Position numbers and translations under genes: made by a program. A stretch of 64,000 nt of DNA from NCBI GenBank assembly GCA_963771905.1, contig CAVYVI010000013.1, positions 34,771 to 98,770 on the forward strand, written 5' to 3'. Within the stretch, counting starts at the first letter, position 1. The number at the start of each line of letters is the position of its first letter. The DNA comes from Palsa-147 sp963771905. GTDB lineage: Bacteria; Acidobacteriota; Terriglobia; Acidiferrales; UBA7541. Shown piece after piece: positions 37,022 through 45,129 of the stretch. Below the pieces are notes generated by a model that saw nothing but the letters and a program-made list of their open reading frames with translations, was not told the DNA's origin and ran no database searches.

Positions 37022-38098
37022 ATGAAGAAGCGCCGGAGACACAAGTCGTCGACGGTCACGATTCGCGATGTGGCGCGCGTAAGCGGCTTTTCGTCGACCA
37101 CCGTCTCTTTCGTCCTAAACGACGCCCCGCTCGCCCGCTTCATCCCGGCCAAAACGAAGAACCGCATCCGCAACGCCGCCAAGAAACTTGGCTATCGTCC
37201 GCACCTGCTCACTCCCTTTATGCGCAGCAAGCGCAGCCACGCGGTCGGCGTCATGGTTTTTGATATGACCGATCCGTATTGCACGCTGATCCTCCGCGGC
37301 GTTGAAAACGCGCTCTATCAGGCCTCGTATCTTCCCATCCTTGCCGACGTGCATAATGAGCGCAGCCGCTTCGAGCGCTATCTCGAAATGCTGCTCGATC
37401 GCCGTGTCGAGGGCCTGATCGTTCTCGCCAACTGGCTCTTTCTCGACATTAATTTTCTCGCGGACCTCGAAAAGAACACGATTCCCACGACACTCATCGG
37501 CGGCGAACTCGAGACCGATTCGATCAGCTCGGTCATCGTCGATAATGAAGTCGGCGGCCGCTTGGCGCTCGAGCACCTGCACCTCTATGGTCATCGCAAA
37601 ATCGCCTTTGTCCGCGGCCCGAAAATGCTGGGAGATAGCAGCCCGCGCTGGCGAGGCATCCGCTCGTTCGCCCAAGCGAATGATCTCGAGCTCGATCCCC
37701 GGCTTATTTTGGATCTGCCCGAATCGCGCGATCCGAACTCCGGTTTTGAAGCGGGCATGCGTCTGACGGAAGAGTTGTTGAAACGCAAGCGGCCCTTTTC
37801 CGCGCTCATGGCCTTCGATGATCTCACCGCTTTCGGCTCGATTCGCGCTCTGACAAAAGCCGGAGTTCGCGTTCCCGAAGACTGCTCGGTGATCGGCTTC
37901 GATGACGTGGCTGCCGCAACGCTGTACACGCCTGCCCTGACGACGATCCGGCAGCCAATGGAAGCGATGGGCTCAGCGGCCGTCGGGATTCTCGTCGACG
38001 GCATCAACGCCGGTCAGGACAACCGTGAATTCACCGCGGCGCATCGCCGGGTCGCGCCGGAATTGGTGGTCCGGGAATCGACGAAGTCCGTCCGCTGA
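37022..38098 (+). CDS. LacI-family transcriptional regulator
   Basis: 358 residues from ATG 37022 (MKKRRRHKSSTVTIRDV), with GGAG about 7 bp before; an in-frame ATG at 36983 has no ribosome site. An N-terminal LacI helix-turn-helix (TVTIRDVARVSGFSSTTVSFVLND) and hinge helix (RIRNAAKKLGYRPH) precede a periplasmic-binding-like ligand domain (VGVMVFDMTDPYCTLILRGVENAL; FSALMAFDDLTAFGSIRAL; CSVIGFDDVAAATLYTPALTTIRQP). It senses a small molecule, usually a sugar. The gene lies 328 bp before an Oar-like TonB receptor; candidate operator and promoter sites are in between (38186-38252). Confidence 0.93.
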   Translation: MKKRRRHKSSTVTIRDVARVSGFSSTTVSFVLNDAPLARFIPAKTKNRIRNAAKKLGYRPHLLTPFMRSKRSHAVGVMVFDMTDPYCTLILRGVENALYQASYLPILADVHNERSRFERYLEMLLDRRVEGLIVLANWLFLDINFLADLEKNTIPTTLIGGELETDSISSVIVDNEVGGRLALEHLHLYGHRKIAFVRGPKMLGDSSPRWRGIRSFAQANDLELDPRLILDLPESRDPNSGFEAGMRLTEELLKRKRPFSALMAFDDLTAFGSIRALTKAGVRVPEDCSVIGFDDVAAATLYTPALTTIRQPMEAMGSAAVGILVDGINAGQDNREFTAAHRRVAPELVVRESTKSVR

Positions 38099-38185
38099 CG
38101 GCGGCACCGCGCCGGTCGTCTCCATCGCAACATCAGGCCAGACCTCCTCGTCCTCGTCCGCGCGCCACCCCGCGCGCTTTTTCGC

Positions 38186-38214
38186 TTGACATAGGCGCTT
38201 TCCTATCCCAATAT
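38186..38214 (+). promoter_or_regulatory. Candidate sigma-70 promoter of the Oar-like receptor gene
   Basis: TTGACA at 38186-38191 is a perfect -35 box. With a 17-bp spacer, the -10 position reads CAATAT (38209-38214), three of six matches. The receptor ATG is at 38427, so the leader would be about 200 nt. A 5-bp inverted repeat ATAGG/CCTAT lies in the spacer region. Confidence 0.45.
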
Positions 38215-38244
38215 TCGCCCATTCTGTCGCTCTATTATTTTAAT

Positions 38245-38252
38245 AAACGTTT
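38245..38252. promoter_or_regulatory. LacI-type operator candidate (AAACGTTT)
   Basis: The 8-bp palindrome AAACGTTT has the central CG typical of LacI/GalR-family operators and lies in an A/T-rich stretch (AATAAACGTTTTAAT). It is between the LacI gene and the receptor gene, about 30 bp downstream of the candidate promoter. Pairing with the adjacent LacI regulator is inference. Confidence 0.4.
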
Positions 38253-38426
38253 TAATGAAACTTTCGCTCGGGCGCGGGAGTGTCCCCCGATCGCCCGGGA
38301 TGGGTTTGGCCGCATCGCTCGAACCTAGGAATTGCCGATTCGTGCGGTGCGCGCCTGAAGTCTCCTGCGCCGGCGCGGCGTTCAGGAAAAAAGGCAATCG
38401 ATCTCGACGCTTTTACGGAGACGACC

Positions 38427-41400
38427 ATGAAAATCCTCCGCTCGTCCGCTATTTTTGCTCTGGCGCTGTTCGTGCTTCCCGTTCTCGCCCGCGCGCAGGA
38501 CACCGGCTACATTACCGGGCTGGTCACCGATGCGACCGGCGCCAGCGTTGCCGGCGCAGACGTCACCATCACCAATGAAGCGCACTCGCTCCGCCAAACT
38601 GTTACCACCAACGGCAGCGGTGAATATCTGATCGCCGGACTTCGGGCGGCAACCTACAGCGTCGAAATTTCAGCAAAGAGTTTCAAGAAGTTCCTCGAAC
38701 AGAAGGTCGTCCTGGCCGCCGGCGAGAAGCGCCGCGTGGATGTGAAACTGGAGATCGGCAGCGTCGTCGCCGAAGTTATGGTCCAAAGCGACTCCGCCCC
38801 GGCCATCGAAACGCAATCCTCCGAACTCAGCACCACCATCACCGGAAAGCAAGTCACGCAGCTTGAATTGAACGGCCGGAATTTCTCGCAATTGATCATT
38901 CTGACTCCCGGTGTCAGCAATCAGACGTTTTCGGAAACGGGAACCGACGAAGGACAGACGGGCCTGGGCGGCAACGTCTCCTTCAGCGTGAACGGCGGGC
39001 GCACGGAATACAACAACTGGGAAATCGACGGTGGCAGCAGCGAGGACGACGGCAGCAACACGACGCTGAACATTTATCCGAGCGTCGACTCGATTCAAGA
39101 GTTTCAGGTTTTGACGTCCAGCTACGGCGCGCAATACGGAAAGAGCGGTTCGGGAACCGTCGAAGTTGTCACGCGGTCCGGAGGCAAGGATTTCCACGGG
39201 GACGCGTATTATTTCGGGCGCAACGACTTCTTTAACGCGCGCAACTTCTTCGACACCACTCGTCCGCCGTACAAGAAGCATGATTTTGGATACACGATTG
39301 GCGGCCCAGTCTTCATTCCGAATCATTACAACAGCGACCGCTCGAAGACCTTCTTCTTCTTTTCCGAAGAATTTCAGCGGCAAAAATCGCCGACCGATTT
39401 CCTGCAAGACGTGCCATCGGACGACGAACGCAATGGCAACTTCAGCGATCTTTGCCCGGACGCGAATAATCCGGCGTCTCCGCTTGCGAATTGCCCGACG
39501 ATTCCCGGGTCCGGCGGCATTCCATACCCTAACAACACCGTCACAGTCGATCCAAATGCCACCGCGATCATGGCCATGATTCCGCACGCCAACACGACGA
39601 ATGGCGGCTATCCAGCCTTTCAGGGAAGTGTCTCCACGCCGACCCTCTATCACCAGGAAATGTTCAAGATCGATCACAACATCACGCCCAACATCCGCGT
39701 GTCGTTCCGCTACATTCACGATTCCTGGAACCAGACGCAAGGTGAAGTCCTGAATTGGAGCCAGCAATCGTCATTTCCGACGATTGAAACTCACTTGGTC
39801 TCCCCGGGAACCAGCTTTGTGGCCCACCTGACGGCTACCGCGTCGCCGTCATTGCTAAACGAGTTCGTCTTCAGCTACGGCGCGAATCACGTCGACCTCA
39901 GTAACATCGGACCGTGGCAGAGGCCCGCGAGCATGACCATGACGGGACTCTTCGACAATGGATTTGGCGGCCGGCTTCCCGGCGTCCAGATTCTCAACGG
40001 CGGTCCCTACGGCGGAGGATTCCTGGAAGATCCGAGCTTCATCCCGTGGAGCAACGCCAATCCGATCTACACATACAGAGACAATGTCACGAAGACGCTT
40101 GGCACTCACACATTGCAATTCGGAGCCCAATTTGTCGCTGACCAGAAGAACGAAGATTTCACGGCTATCTTCAGCCCGGGCGGTTTCCTGGTGTTCGACG
40201 CCACCTCACCGGTCAGCACCGGTAACGCGTGGGCTGACTTCCTGACGGGCAACATCGCGTCGTTCTCACAAACGAGCTCCGAGCCGAAGTATTACAACCG
40301 ATATAAGAATTTCGAGCCGTACCTCCAGGACGACTGGCGTGTAACGCGCAAACTCACTGTGAACCTTGGACTGCGCATCAGCATGTTCGGAACCTATCGC
40401 GAAAGATACGATCAAGCTTACAACTTCGATCCCGCTGTGTGGCAGGCCTCCGCGGCTCCGCAGATCGATCCGAACACCGGAGCCTTGGTTCCAGGCAGTG
40501 GCAACTTCTTCAATGGTCAGGTCCAATGCGGTCTCGGAGGGTCGCCCGCCGGCTGTATGAAGGGCCATCTCTTTAATCCCGCTCCGCGCATTGGTTTCGC
40601 GTGGGATCCTTTCGGCAACGGCAAGACCGCCATCCGTGCGGGCTACGGAATCTTCTACGAGCACACCAACGGAAACGAATCCAATTCAGAGTCGCTCGAG
40701 GGATCTCCACCGCTCGTGCAGGTCCCGACGCAGTTCAACGTGTCCGGATATACCAACATCGGCGGCGGCGGAACGGAATTCCCTCTCGGCGTGGCTTCGA
40801 TACCCACTCAAGCCATTTGGCCATACGTGCAACAATGGCACCTCGACGTGCAGCAAGAATTGCCGGGCAAGATTACGACGTCAGTCGCGTACGTCGGCAC
40901 AAAGGGGACTCACCTGACGAATATTCGCGACCTCAACCAGGTGCTGCCGACTTCCGCGTCCCAGAATCCATTTCAGTTCGGCGAGGTCATCACACCAGAC
41001 ATCTGCAATAGCGGAGTTGTCAATGGAACGCCGGTGTCCGGCCAGGCCGCGGTCAATCTCAATATTGCCTGCGGGAATGATCCGGATCCGAGCAGGCCGT
41101 TTCTCGGCATCGGCGACATCACGCGCATCGAGAACGCAGCGAATTCCATCTACAACGCGTTCCAGCTCTCCGCGCGACGTACCGCCGGCGATATGACCTT
41201 TAGTCTCGCCTACACCTACAGTCATGCCATCGACGACTCGTCCTCGCGCTTCGACAACGCGTTCGTGAACTCCTACGACATCGCCAGTCAGCGCTCCAGC
41301 GGCGACTACGACCAGCGCCACATTTTCAATCTCAGCTATGTGTATGATATTCCGCTCTTCCGCAAGTCTGCGGGCGTCGTTCACAAGCTCCTCGGCGGCT

Positions 41401-41936
41401 GGGAATTTTCAGGAATCACCACCGTCGAAACAGGCGTTCCCTTCTCCGTAACCGACAGTCTGGCGTTCGTCGACAACGCGGGCGTGGGAAACGGTGTCGG
41501 GACCAGCGCCTATCTCGATCTCGTGGCCAATCCCAAGGCTGACTTGGGTCCGCAAAAACAACTGGCCCTGACAAACGGCGTATTTGCGCCGCTCTATTAC
41601 AATCCCTCGGCTTTCGAGATTCCCACCGGTCTCACCTTCGGCGACTCCGGCCGCAACGTCCTACGTCAGCCGGGCCGCACGAATTTCGATCTGGGCCTCT
41701 TCAAACGCTTCCCGATTACGGAGAGCAAGGCGTTTGAATTCCGCTGGGAGAATTTCAACGCCTTCAATCACACCCAATTCGCGCAAATCACCGCGAACGC
41801 GGATTGCAGCCTCGACGTCCCATCGCAAGGCATAAATCTCGGCGCCGCCAGCTGCGTTGCAGCTTCCAGTTTCCTGCATCCGAGCGTCGCACATGATCCG
41901 CGCATCATGCAATTTGGTTTGAAGTTCATCTTCTGA
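38427..41936 (+). CDS. Oar-like TonB-dependent receptor with carboxypeptidase-regulatory domain
   Basis: 1169 residues from ATG 38427 with signal peptide ILRSSAIFALALFVLPVLARAQ. The frame upstream to 38280 is not used because it lacks coding character. Residues about 25-115 are a CarboxypepD_reg/CNA-B-like domain (GYITGLVTDATGASVAGADVTITNEA). A plug domain follows (SAPAIETQSSELSTTITGKQVTQLELNGRNFSQLIILTPG), then a long barrel ending HPSVAHDPRIMQFGLKFIF with a terminal aromatic residue. It probably carries a large ligand, such as an oligosaccharide or peptide, across the outer membrane. It is next to the LacI regulator, which may control it. Size and domain order are typical for Acidobacteriota. 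Confidence 0.95.
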   Translation: MKILRSSAIFALALFVLPVLARAQDTGYITGLVTDATGASVAGADVTITNEAHSLRQTVTTNGSGEYLIAGLRAATYSVEISAKSFKKFLEQKVVLAAGEKRRVDVKLEIGSVVAEVMVQSDSAPAIETQSSELSTTITGKQVTQLELNGRNFSQLIILTPGVSNQTFSETGTDEGQTGLGGNVSFSVNGGRTEYNNWEIDGGSSEDDGSNTTLNIYPSVDSIQEFQVLTSSYGAQYGKSGSGTVEVVTRSGGKDFHGDAYYFGRNDFFNARNFFDTTRPPYKKHDFGYTIGGPVFIPNHYNSDRSKTFFFFSEEFQRQKSPTDFLQDVPSDDERNGNFSDLCPDANNPASPLANCPTIPGSGGIPYPNNTVTVDPNATAIMAMIPHANTTNGGYPAFQGSVSTPTLYHQEMFKIDHNITPNIRVSFRYIHDSWNQTQGEVLNWSQQSSFPTIETHLVSPGTSFVAHLTATASPSLLNEFVFSYGANHVDLSNIGPWQRPASMTMTGLFDNGFGGRLPGVQILNGGPYGGGFLEDPSFIPWSNANPIYTYRDNVTKTLGTHTLQFGAQFVADQKNEDFTAIFSPGGFLVFDATSPVSTGNAWADFLTGNIASFSQTSSEPKYYNRYKNFEPYLQDDWRVTRKLTVNLGLRISMFGTYRERYDQAYNFDPAVWQASAAPQIDPNTGALVPGSGNFFNGQVQCGLGGSPAGCMKGHLFNPAPRIGFAWDPFGNGKTAIRAGYGIFYEHTNGNESNSESLEGSPPLVQVPTQFNVSGYTNIGGGGTEFPLGVASIPTQAIWPYVQQWHLDVQQELPGKITTSVAYVGTKGTHLTNIRDLNQVLPTSASQNPFQFGEVITPDICNSGVVNGTPVSGQAAVNLNIACGNDPDPSRPFLGIGDITRIENAANSIYNAFQLSARRTAGDMTFSLAYTYSHAIDDSSSRFDNAFVNSYDIASQRSSGDYDQRHIFNLSYVYDIPLFRKSAGVVHKLLGGWEFSGITTVETGVPFSVTDSLAFVDNAGVGNGVGTSAYLDLVANPKADLGPQKQLALTNGVFAPLYYNPSAFEIPTGLTFGDSGRNVLRQPGRTNFDLGLFKRFPITESKAFEFRWENFNAFNHTQFAQITANADCSLDVPSQGINLGAASCVAASSFLHPSVAHDPRIMQFGLKFIF

Positions 41937-41948
41937 CGCTCGGACGGT

Positions 41949-42047
41949 TCGAGTCGATCGTCCGCGTGGCGAGTGGCTCGGCGCCGCATTCGTCGCCTGC
42001 GCGACAAACATAAACGCGAACCACCTTCCTCTGGACGATCGACTCGA
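41949..42047. repeat. 15-bp perfect inverted repeat between convergent genes
   Basis: TCGAGTCGATCGTCC at 41949-41963 is perfectly repeated in inverted orientation at 42033-42047 (GGACGATCGACTCGA), with a 69-base loop. It lies between the receptor stop (41936) and the end of the convergent small gene (42056). No T-run follows, so it is not a classic terminator. It could form a long-loop hairpin that ends both transcripts, or be a remnant of a mobile palindrome. Confidence 0.6.
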
Positions 42048-42055
42048 GACGATTC

Positions 42056-42334
42056 CTACGAGGTCGTTTCGGCGGTAGTGGGATCAATCATGCGGCGGAT
42101 GATGGAAACCGAATTCGCCGGGAAGCCTCCCTGACGCGCATGCTCGCGGACGGCTTGTTCATCGGGCGCGATATAGACGCAATAAATCTTGTTGTCGGTG
42201 ACGTAGCTTTCGACCCACTGCACCTTTGGCAGGGAGCGCAAGACGCTGCAAGATTTCTGGGCAACGGCTTGAAGCTCCGCAGCGCTGAGCTTGCCCGCGC
42301 CGGGAATTTCGCGCTCGATCAGGAACTTGGGCAT
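42056..42334 (-). CDS. DUF4242 / SCO4226-like small protein
   Basis: 92 residues from ATG 42334, chosen for the AAGGAG site six bases before it; the frame upstream to 42391 is weaker. The sequence PKFLIEREIPGAGKLSAAELQAVAQKSCSVL, VQWVESYVTDNKIYCVYIAPDEQAVREHARQGGFP matches DUF4242 proteins, a ferredoxin-like fold that includes the nickel-binding SCO4226. Metal ligands cannot be assigned with certainty here. Small cytoplasmic protein; convergent with the receptor gene. Confidence 0.82.
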   Translation of the reverse strand: MPKFLIEREIPGAGKLSAAELQAVAQKSCSVLRSLPKVQWVESYVTDNKIYCVYIAPDEQAVREHARQGGFPANSVSIIRRMIDPTTAETTS

Positions 42335-42641
42335 GGAGATCTCCTTTTCGCTGGATTGAACTGGAATTTCCTCTTCGACCTCGAAAGCCACACTATTTTA
42401 CGCGCATCTCGCCCGTTCCCGGCAATTGAAAAACGAGCTTTATCGGGCGCGTCTGCGTTTCTCAAAATGCAGCTCCCTTCTTCGTAGCCGCCCGCGTTCA
42501 GAACAGCAGAAGCAATCGCAGTTTCCGCACGCAGTGTCTCGGAGTTTGAAAATTTTTCTGCGACGTCCGGGCCAGTGCGACCATCAAAACTGGTGTAGTT
42601 AGTTCGAATGGCAGGCGAGCTGCCAGGAGGTTATTCATACT
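42335..42641. other. Intergenic region with small stem-loop before the exported protein gene
   Basis: About 300 bases between divergent genes. A short hairpin GGCAG-GCGAG-CTGCC (42610-42624) stands directly before the AGGAGG ribosome site (42625-42630) of the next gene and could affect its translation. Otherwise nothing clear is seen. Confidence 0.4.
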
Positions 42642-43058
42642 ATGAGTGTGCGAAGACTTGCCGGCGTGATTGCCGGAGCTTTTCTGGCCGTCGCATTAGT
42701 TGTGCCTATCGCGAATGCAGGCGAAGGAGACGACGCGACGACTGTTACGTTTCAACAGCCGGTTCGCATTCCGGGCCACGTTCTAGCGCCTGGAACGTAT
42801 TACTTCACCCGCATCGATGATGGTCAAGACGCGGACACGAATCTGATACTCGTCTACAACGGCAATCGAACCCGATTCATCGGCATGGTCGAGACGCTGC
42901 CCGTCGAGCGGCAGTATGCGAGCGACCGGACCGTCCTGACGCTTGCGGAAGGAACGAAAGGACATCCGTCGGCGCTCGTGGATTGGTTCTATCCCGGCTC
43001 ACTCGAGGGCCGTCAATTCCTGTATTCACCGCGCAGGGAAAGCCGGATCGAGCAGTAA
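42642..43058 (+). CDS. Small exported protein of a family common in Acidobacteriota
   Basis: 138 residues with a signal peptide (LAGVIAGAFLAVALVVPIANAGEG). The mature part begins TVTFQQPVRIPGHVLAPGTYYFTRIDD, the typical opening of small acidobacterial exported proteins of unknown function, and continues with strands LILVYNGNRTRFIGMVETLPVERQ. No catalytic or metal site is visible. AGGAGG lies 11 bp before the ATG, after a small hairpin. Single gene; role unknown. Confidence 0.75.
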   Translation: MSVRRLAGVIAGAFLAVALVVPIANAGEGDDATTVTFQQPVRIPGHVLAPGTYYFTRIDDGQDADTNLILVYNGNRTRFIGMVETLPVERQYASDRTVLTLAEGTKGHPSALVDWFYPGSLEGRQFLYSPRRESRIEQ

Positions 43059-43408
43059 CCGCGAATCATTTTGGCATCGAACAGCGGCGGCCGCGAGATC
43101 GTCCACAATTTGGCCGGCTGATCGACATGAATCGCGGTTCAAACATTCTCATCTCGCGGGCGGCAGCGGAGCGCCGGCAAGTCCAGGCTCTCCGCACCGC
43201 CGCTTGCGCTTCTCCTGAGACTTCCGATTCCCGCAAGCCAAGTCTGGCCTGAGCATCGGAGATCCGCTCCGCCTCAAGCAAAGTAAAAAAGACTCCGCGC
43301 CTCCAAACCTCCAGCGCATCAGTTGGCCAAATTCCCGCATCGAGCGGCTTGGCTACGTCATAGTCCACAGGTCCCCGGACTGCCATTCCGCTGGCTAGTC
43401 GAAGTCCT
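43059..43408. other. Region without a confident gene
   Basis: About 350 bases between the small exported protein and the multicopper oxidase. A minus-strand frame 43066-43386 (106 residues, starting MAVRGPVDYDVAKPLDAGI) has fairly acceptable codons and could be a small gene or a remnant, but there is no recognisable family and no clear ribosome site. Not called. Confidence 0.3.
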
Positions 43409-44566
43409 TCACGGCAGAACTTGGTAAAACGTCAACATGCCCGCCGCCATGTGATCGCTCACGTGGCAATGGAATAACCACGTGCCCACCTTGTCGGGCA
43501 CCATGTCCGCCGTAATCATTTGCGCGGGCGAAATCGCAACGACGTCGGTCGTCTCGCCGCCCGTCGTTACCACGTTGCCGTGCCAATGCGGAGTGTGAAA
43601 GTTGAATCCGTCGCCGATGGTGACCACATACCAGCGCACGTGTTCGCCGCGCTTCATCGTCATCATCGGCATGTTGCCGTAGATATAGCCGTTGATGGAC
43701 CACTTGATCGTCGTGTCGCCGAAGCCGTGGCCCGTGAGCATGAAGTGCCCTTGATCGTCGAGGGGCTCGATATCGTTCGTCTTTACTCCCTTCGGATCGG
43801 ACGTGTAGGTCTCGATGTTGTGGTCGAGATACCAGCTTTGACTCTCGTTGTACGCCATGAACAAGCTCACAAATTCGTGATCGACGTCTTTCGGCGTGCC
43901 ATCCTCTCGCGCCATGCCGCGCCGCGTAATTACGATGGCTCCGATCAGTCCGGCGTTCACATCCTTAATCTCATGCACGTGGCTGTGATAGAGCCAGACC
44001 ACGGAACTTGGATCGTTTGGCCGCGGGCCGGATCGATCGAGTACTTCCCAAATGTATGTATGCGTCTTTCCGGGCGCTACAACCCCGGTCTCTTCCCACG
44101 GCATGCCGGCGTACGCCACGCCCTCCGACGACTTGTCGTAGGCAACTCCGTGCGGATGCATGCTGAATGGATGACTCCCGTTGTTCTTGAAAACTACCTT
44201 GATGGTGTCTCCCACTTCGGCGTGGAGGACCGGGCCTACAGTTCCGAGGTATTGGTCCTGCGCACTGCGTGGCTTCAGTGTCTGAAACGTGTCATCCGTA
44301 TATTCCCGATAAACGGCCTTGAGGTATTTCGTCCCGATGCGGTGCGGTCCGCTCTCGGTATGGACTTTTGCGAAGCCCTCGAACGGCTTCCCCGTCATGT
44401 GATCGATGCCATCCGGCGCGTAGTTCCAGACCACTTCGTCGGCCGCGACGTAATACGTTCGAACTTTGCCGTCCGCCGGTTTCGGAGTCGCCGGTTGCCC
44501 CGCGTTGAGCTGGACCAAAACGCCAAACAGGATCGCAATTACTGAAAAGAGCTTTGTCGTGTGCAT
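43409..44566 (-). CDS. Multicopper oxidase
   Basis: 385 residues with a signal peptide (LFSVIAILFGVLVQLNAGQ). Copper ligands are visible in four motifs: HPHGV near 134, YHSHVHE near 195, HTPHWHGN near 325, and HCHVSDHMAAGM near 370, which has the C-H of the type 1 site and a methionine axial ligand. The type 2/3 trinuclear centre is therefore complete. It oxidises a substrate (metal or phenol) with reduction of O2 to water outside the cytoplasm. The sequence resembles ceruloplasmin/hephaestin-like bacterial oxidases. Its partner and substrate are not evident. ATG 44566 has GAGGTG before it. No copper chaperone lies nearby. Confidence 0.9.
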   Translation of the reverse strand: MHTTKLFSVIAILFGVLVQLNAGQPATPKPADGKVRTYYVAADEVVWNYAPDGIDHMTGKPFEGFAKVHTESGPHRIGTKYLKAVYREYTDDTFQTLKPRSAQDQYLGTVGPVLHAEVGDTIKVVFKNNGSHPFSMHPHGVAYDKSSEGVAYAGMPWEETGVVAPGKTHTYIWEVLDRSGPRPNDPSSVVWLYHSHVHEIKDVNAGLIGAIVITRRGMAREDGTPKDVDHEFVSLFMAYNESQSWYLDHNIETYTSDPKGVKTNDIEPLDDQGHFMLTGHGFGDTTIKWSINGYIYGNMPMMTMKRGEHVRWYVVTIGDGFNFHTPHWHGNVVTTGGETTDVVAISPAQMITADMVPDKVGTWLFHCHVSDHMAAGMLTFYQVLP

Positions 44567-45129
44567 GGATCACCTCAGTGAGCAGGAGTCGAGTCGCGAT
44601 CGTATATTCAAGGTCCCGCCGCTCGGCCACACGTCGTTCACGCCCTAATCGTGGACCGCAATTCAATTTTCACAAGGCACCGACATTAGCATTCTTTCAG
44701 GTCCGAAGCCCGACAAGTTGCCAAGTTATCACTCCACCTTCCGCAACGCGCAGAGTCCCACTCGCTCGCCCTTTGCTGCGGACGCCGGACCAGTAACTAT
44801 GGCCCTATGTAGCTAGTACAGGAATAAGTAGCAGATCCATAATGAGACCTTCCTAGGGGCCTCCGTCAACCACCTGTCCGACTCCGCGCATGGCCCGCTA
44901 GGCCAACACGATATCTTCTTGTATCTGTAATACTTGACCAGTAAAATCTGGCGCCTTTTGCCTTCAACGCGGCGTGCGCACCGTGCCAGCTCATCGCACG
45001 TCTAACAGCTCCTATTGCCACCCTAGACGCTATTACTCGATTGTAAAACATGGGGAAATTTGTGATTGCGCCGCCCTGGCCTGGCGTCGGAACATTGGCT
45101 CGACAGTTTCCCTCTATACCAGAGAGTAA
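44567..45129. other. Long intergenic region before the repeat lipoprotein gene
   Basis: About 560 bases with no believable ORF; composition is somewhat lower in GC than nearby genes. It holds a possible plus-strand promoter at 44919-44947. The left part must contain the promoter of the leftward multicopper oxidase. No tRNA or repeat was recognised. Confidence 0.5.
44919..44947 (+). promoter_or_regulatory. Possible sigma-70 promoter
   Basis: TTGTAT (44919-44924) and TAAAAT (44942-44947) are separated by exactly 17 bp. The -10 box matches five of six consensus bases and the -35 three of six. The distance to the lipoprotein ATG at 45130 is about 180 bp. Confidence 0.35.

Noticed and set aside
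41946..41963. GGTTCGAGTC, like the T-loop of a tRNA
   Set aside because: No matching acceptor stem, anticodon arm or CCA end around it; it is one arm of the 15-bp inverted repeat.
43066..43386. Minus-strand ORF of 106 residues
   Set aside because: Some codon character, but no family, no clear ribosome site and no partner; kept only as a note in the region entry.
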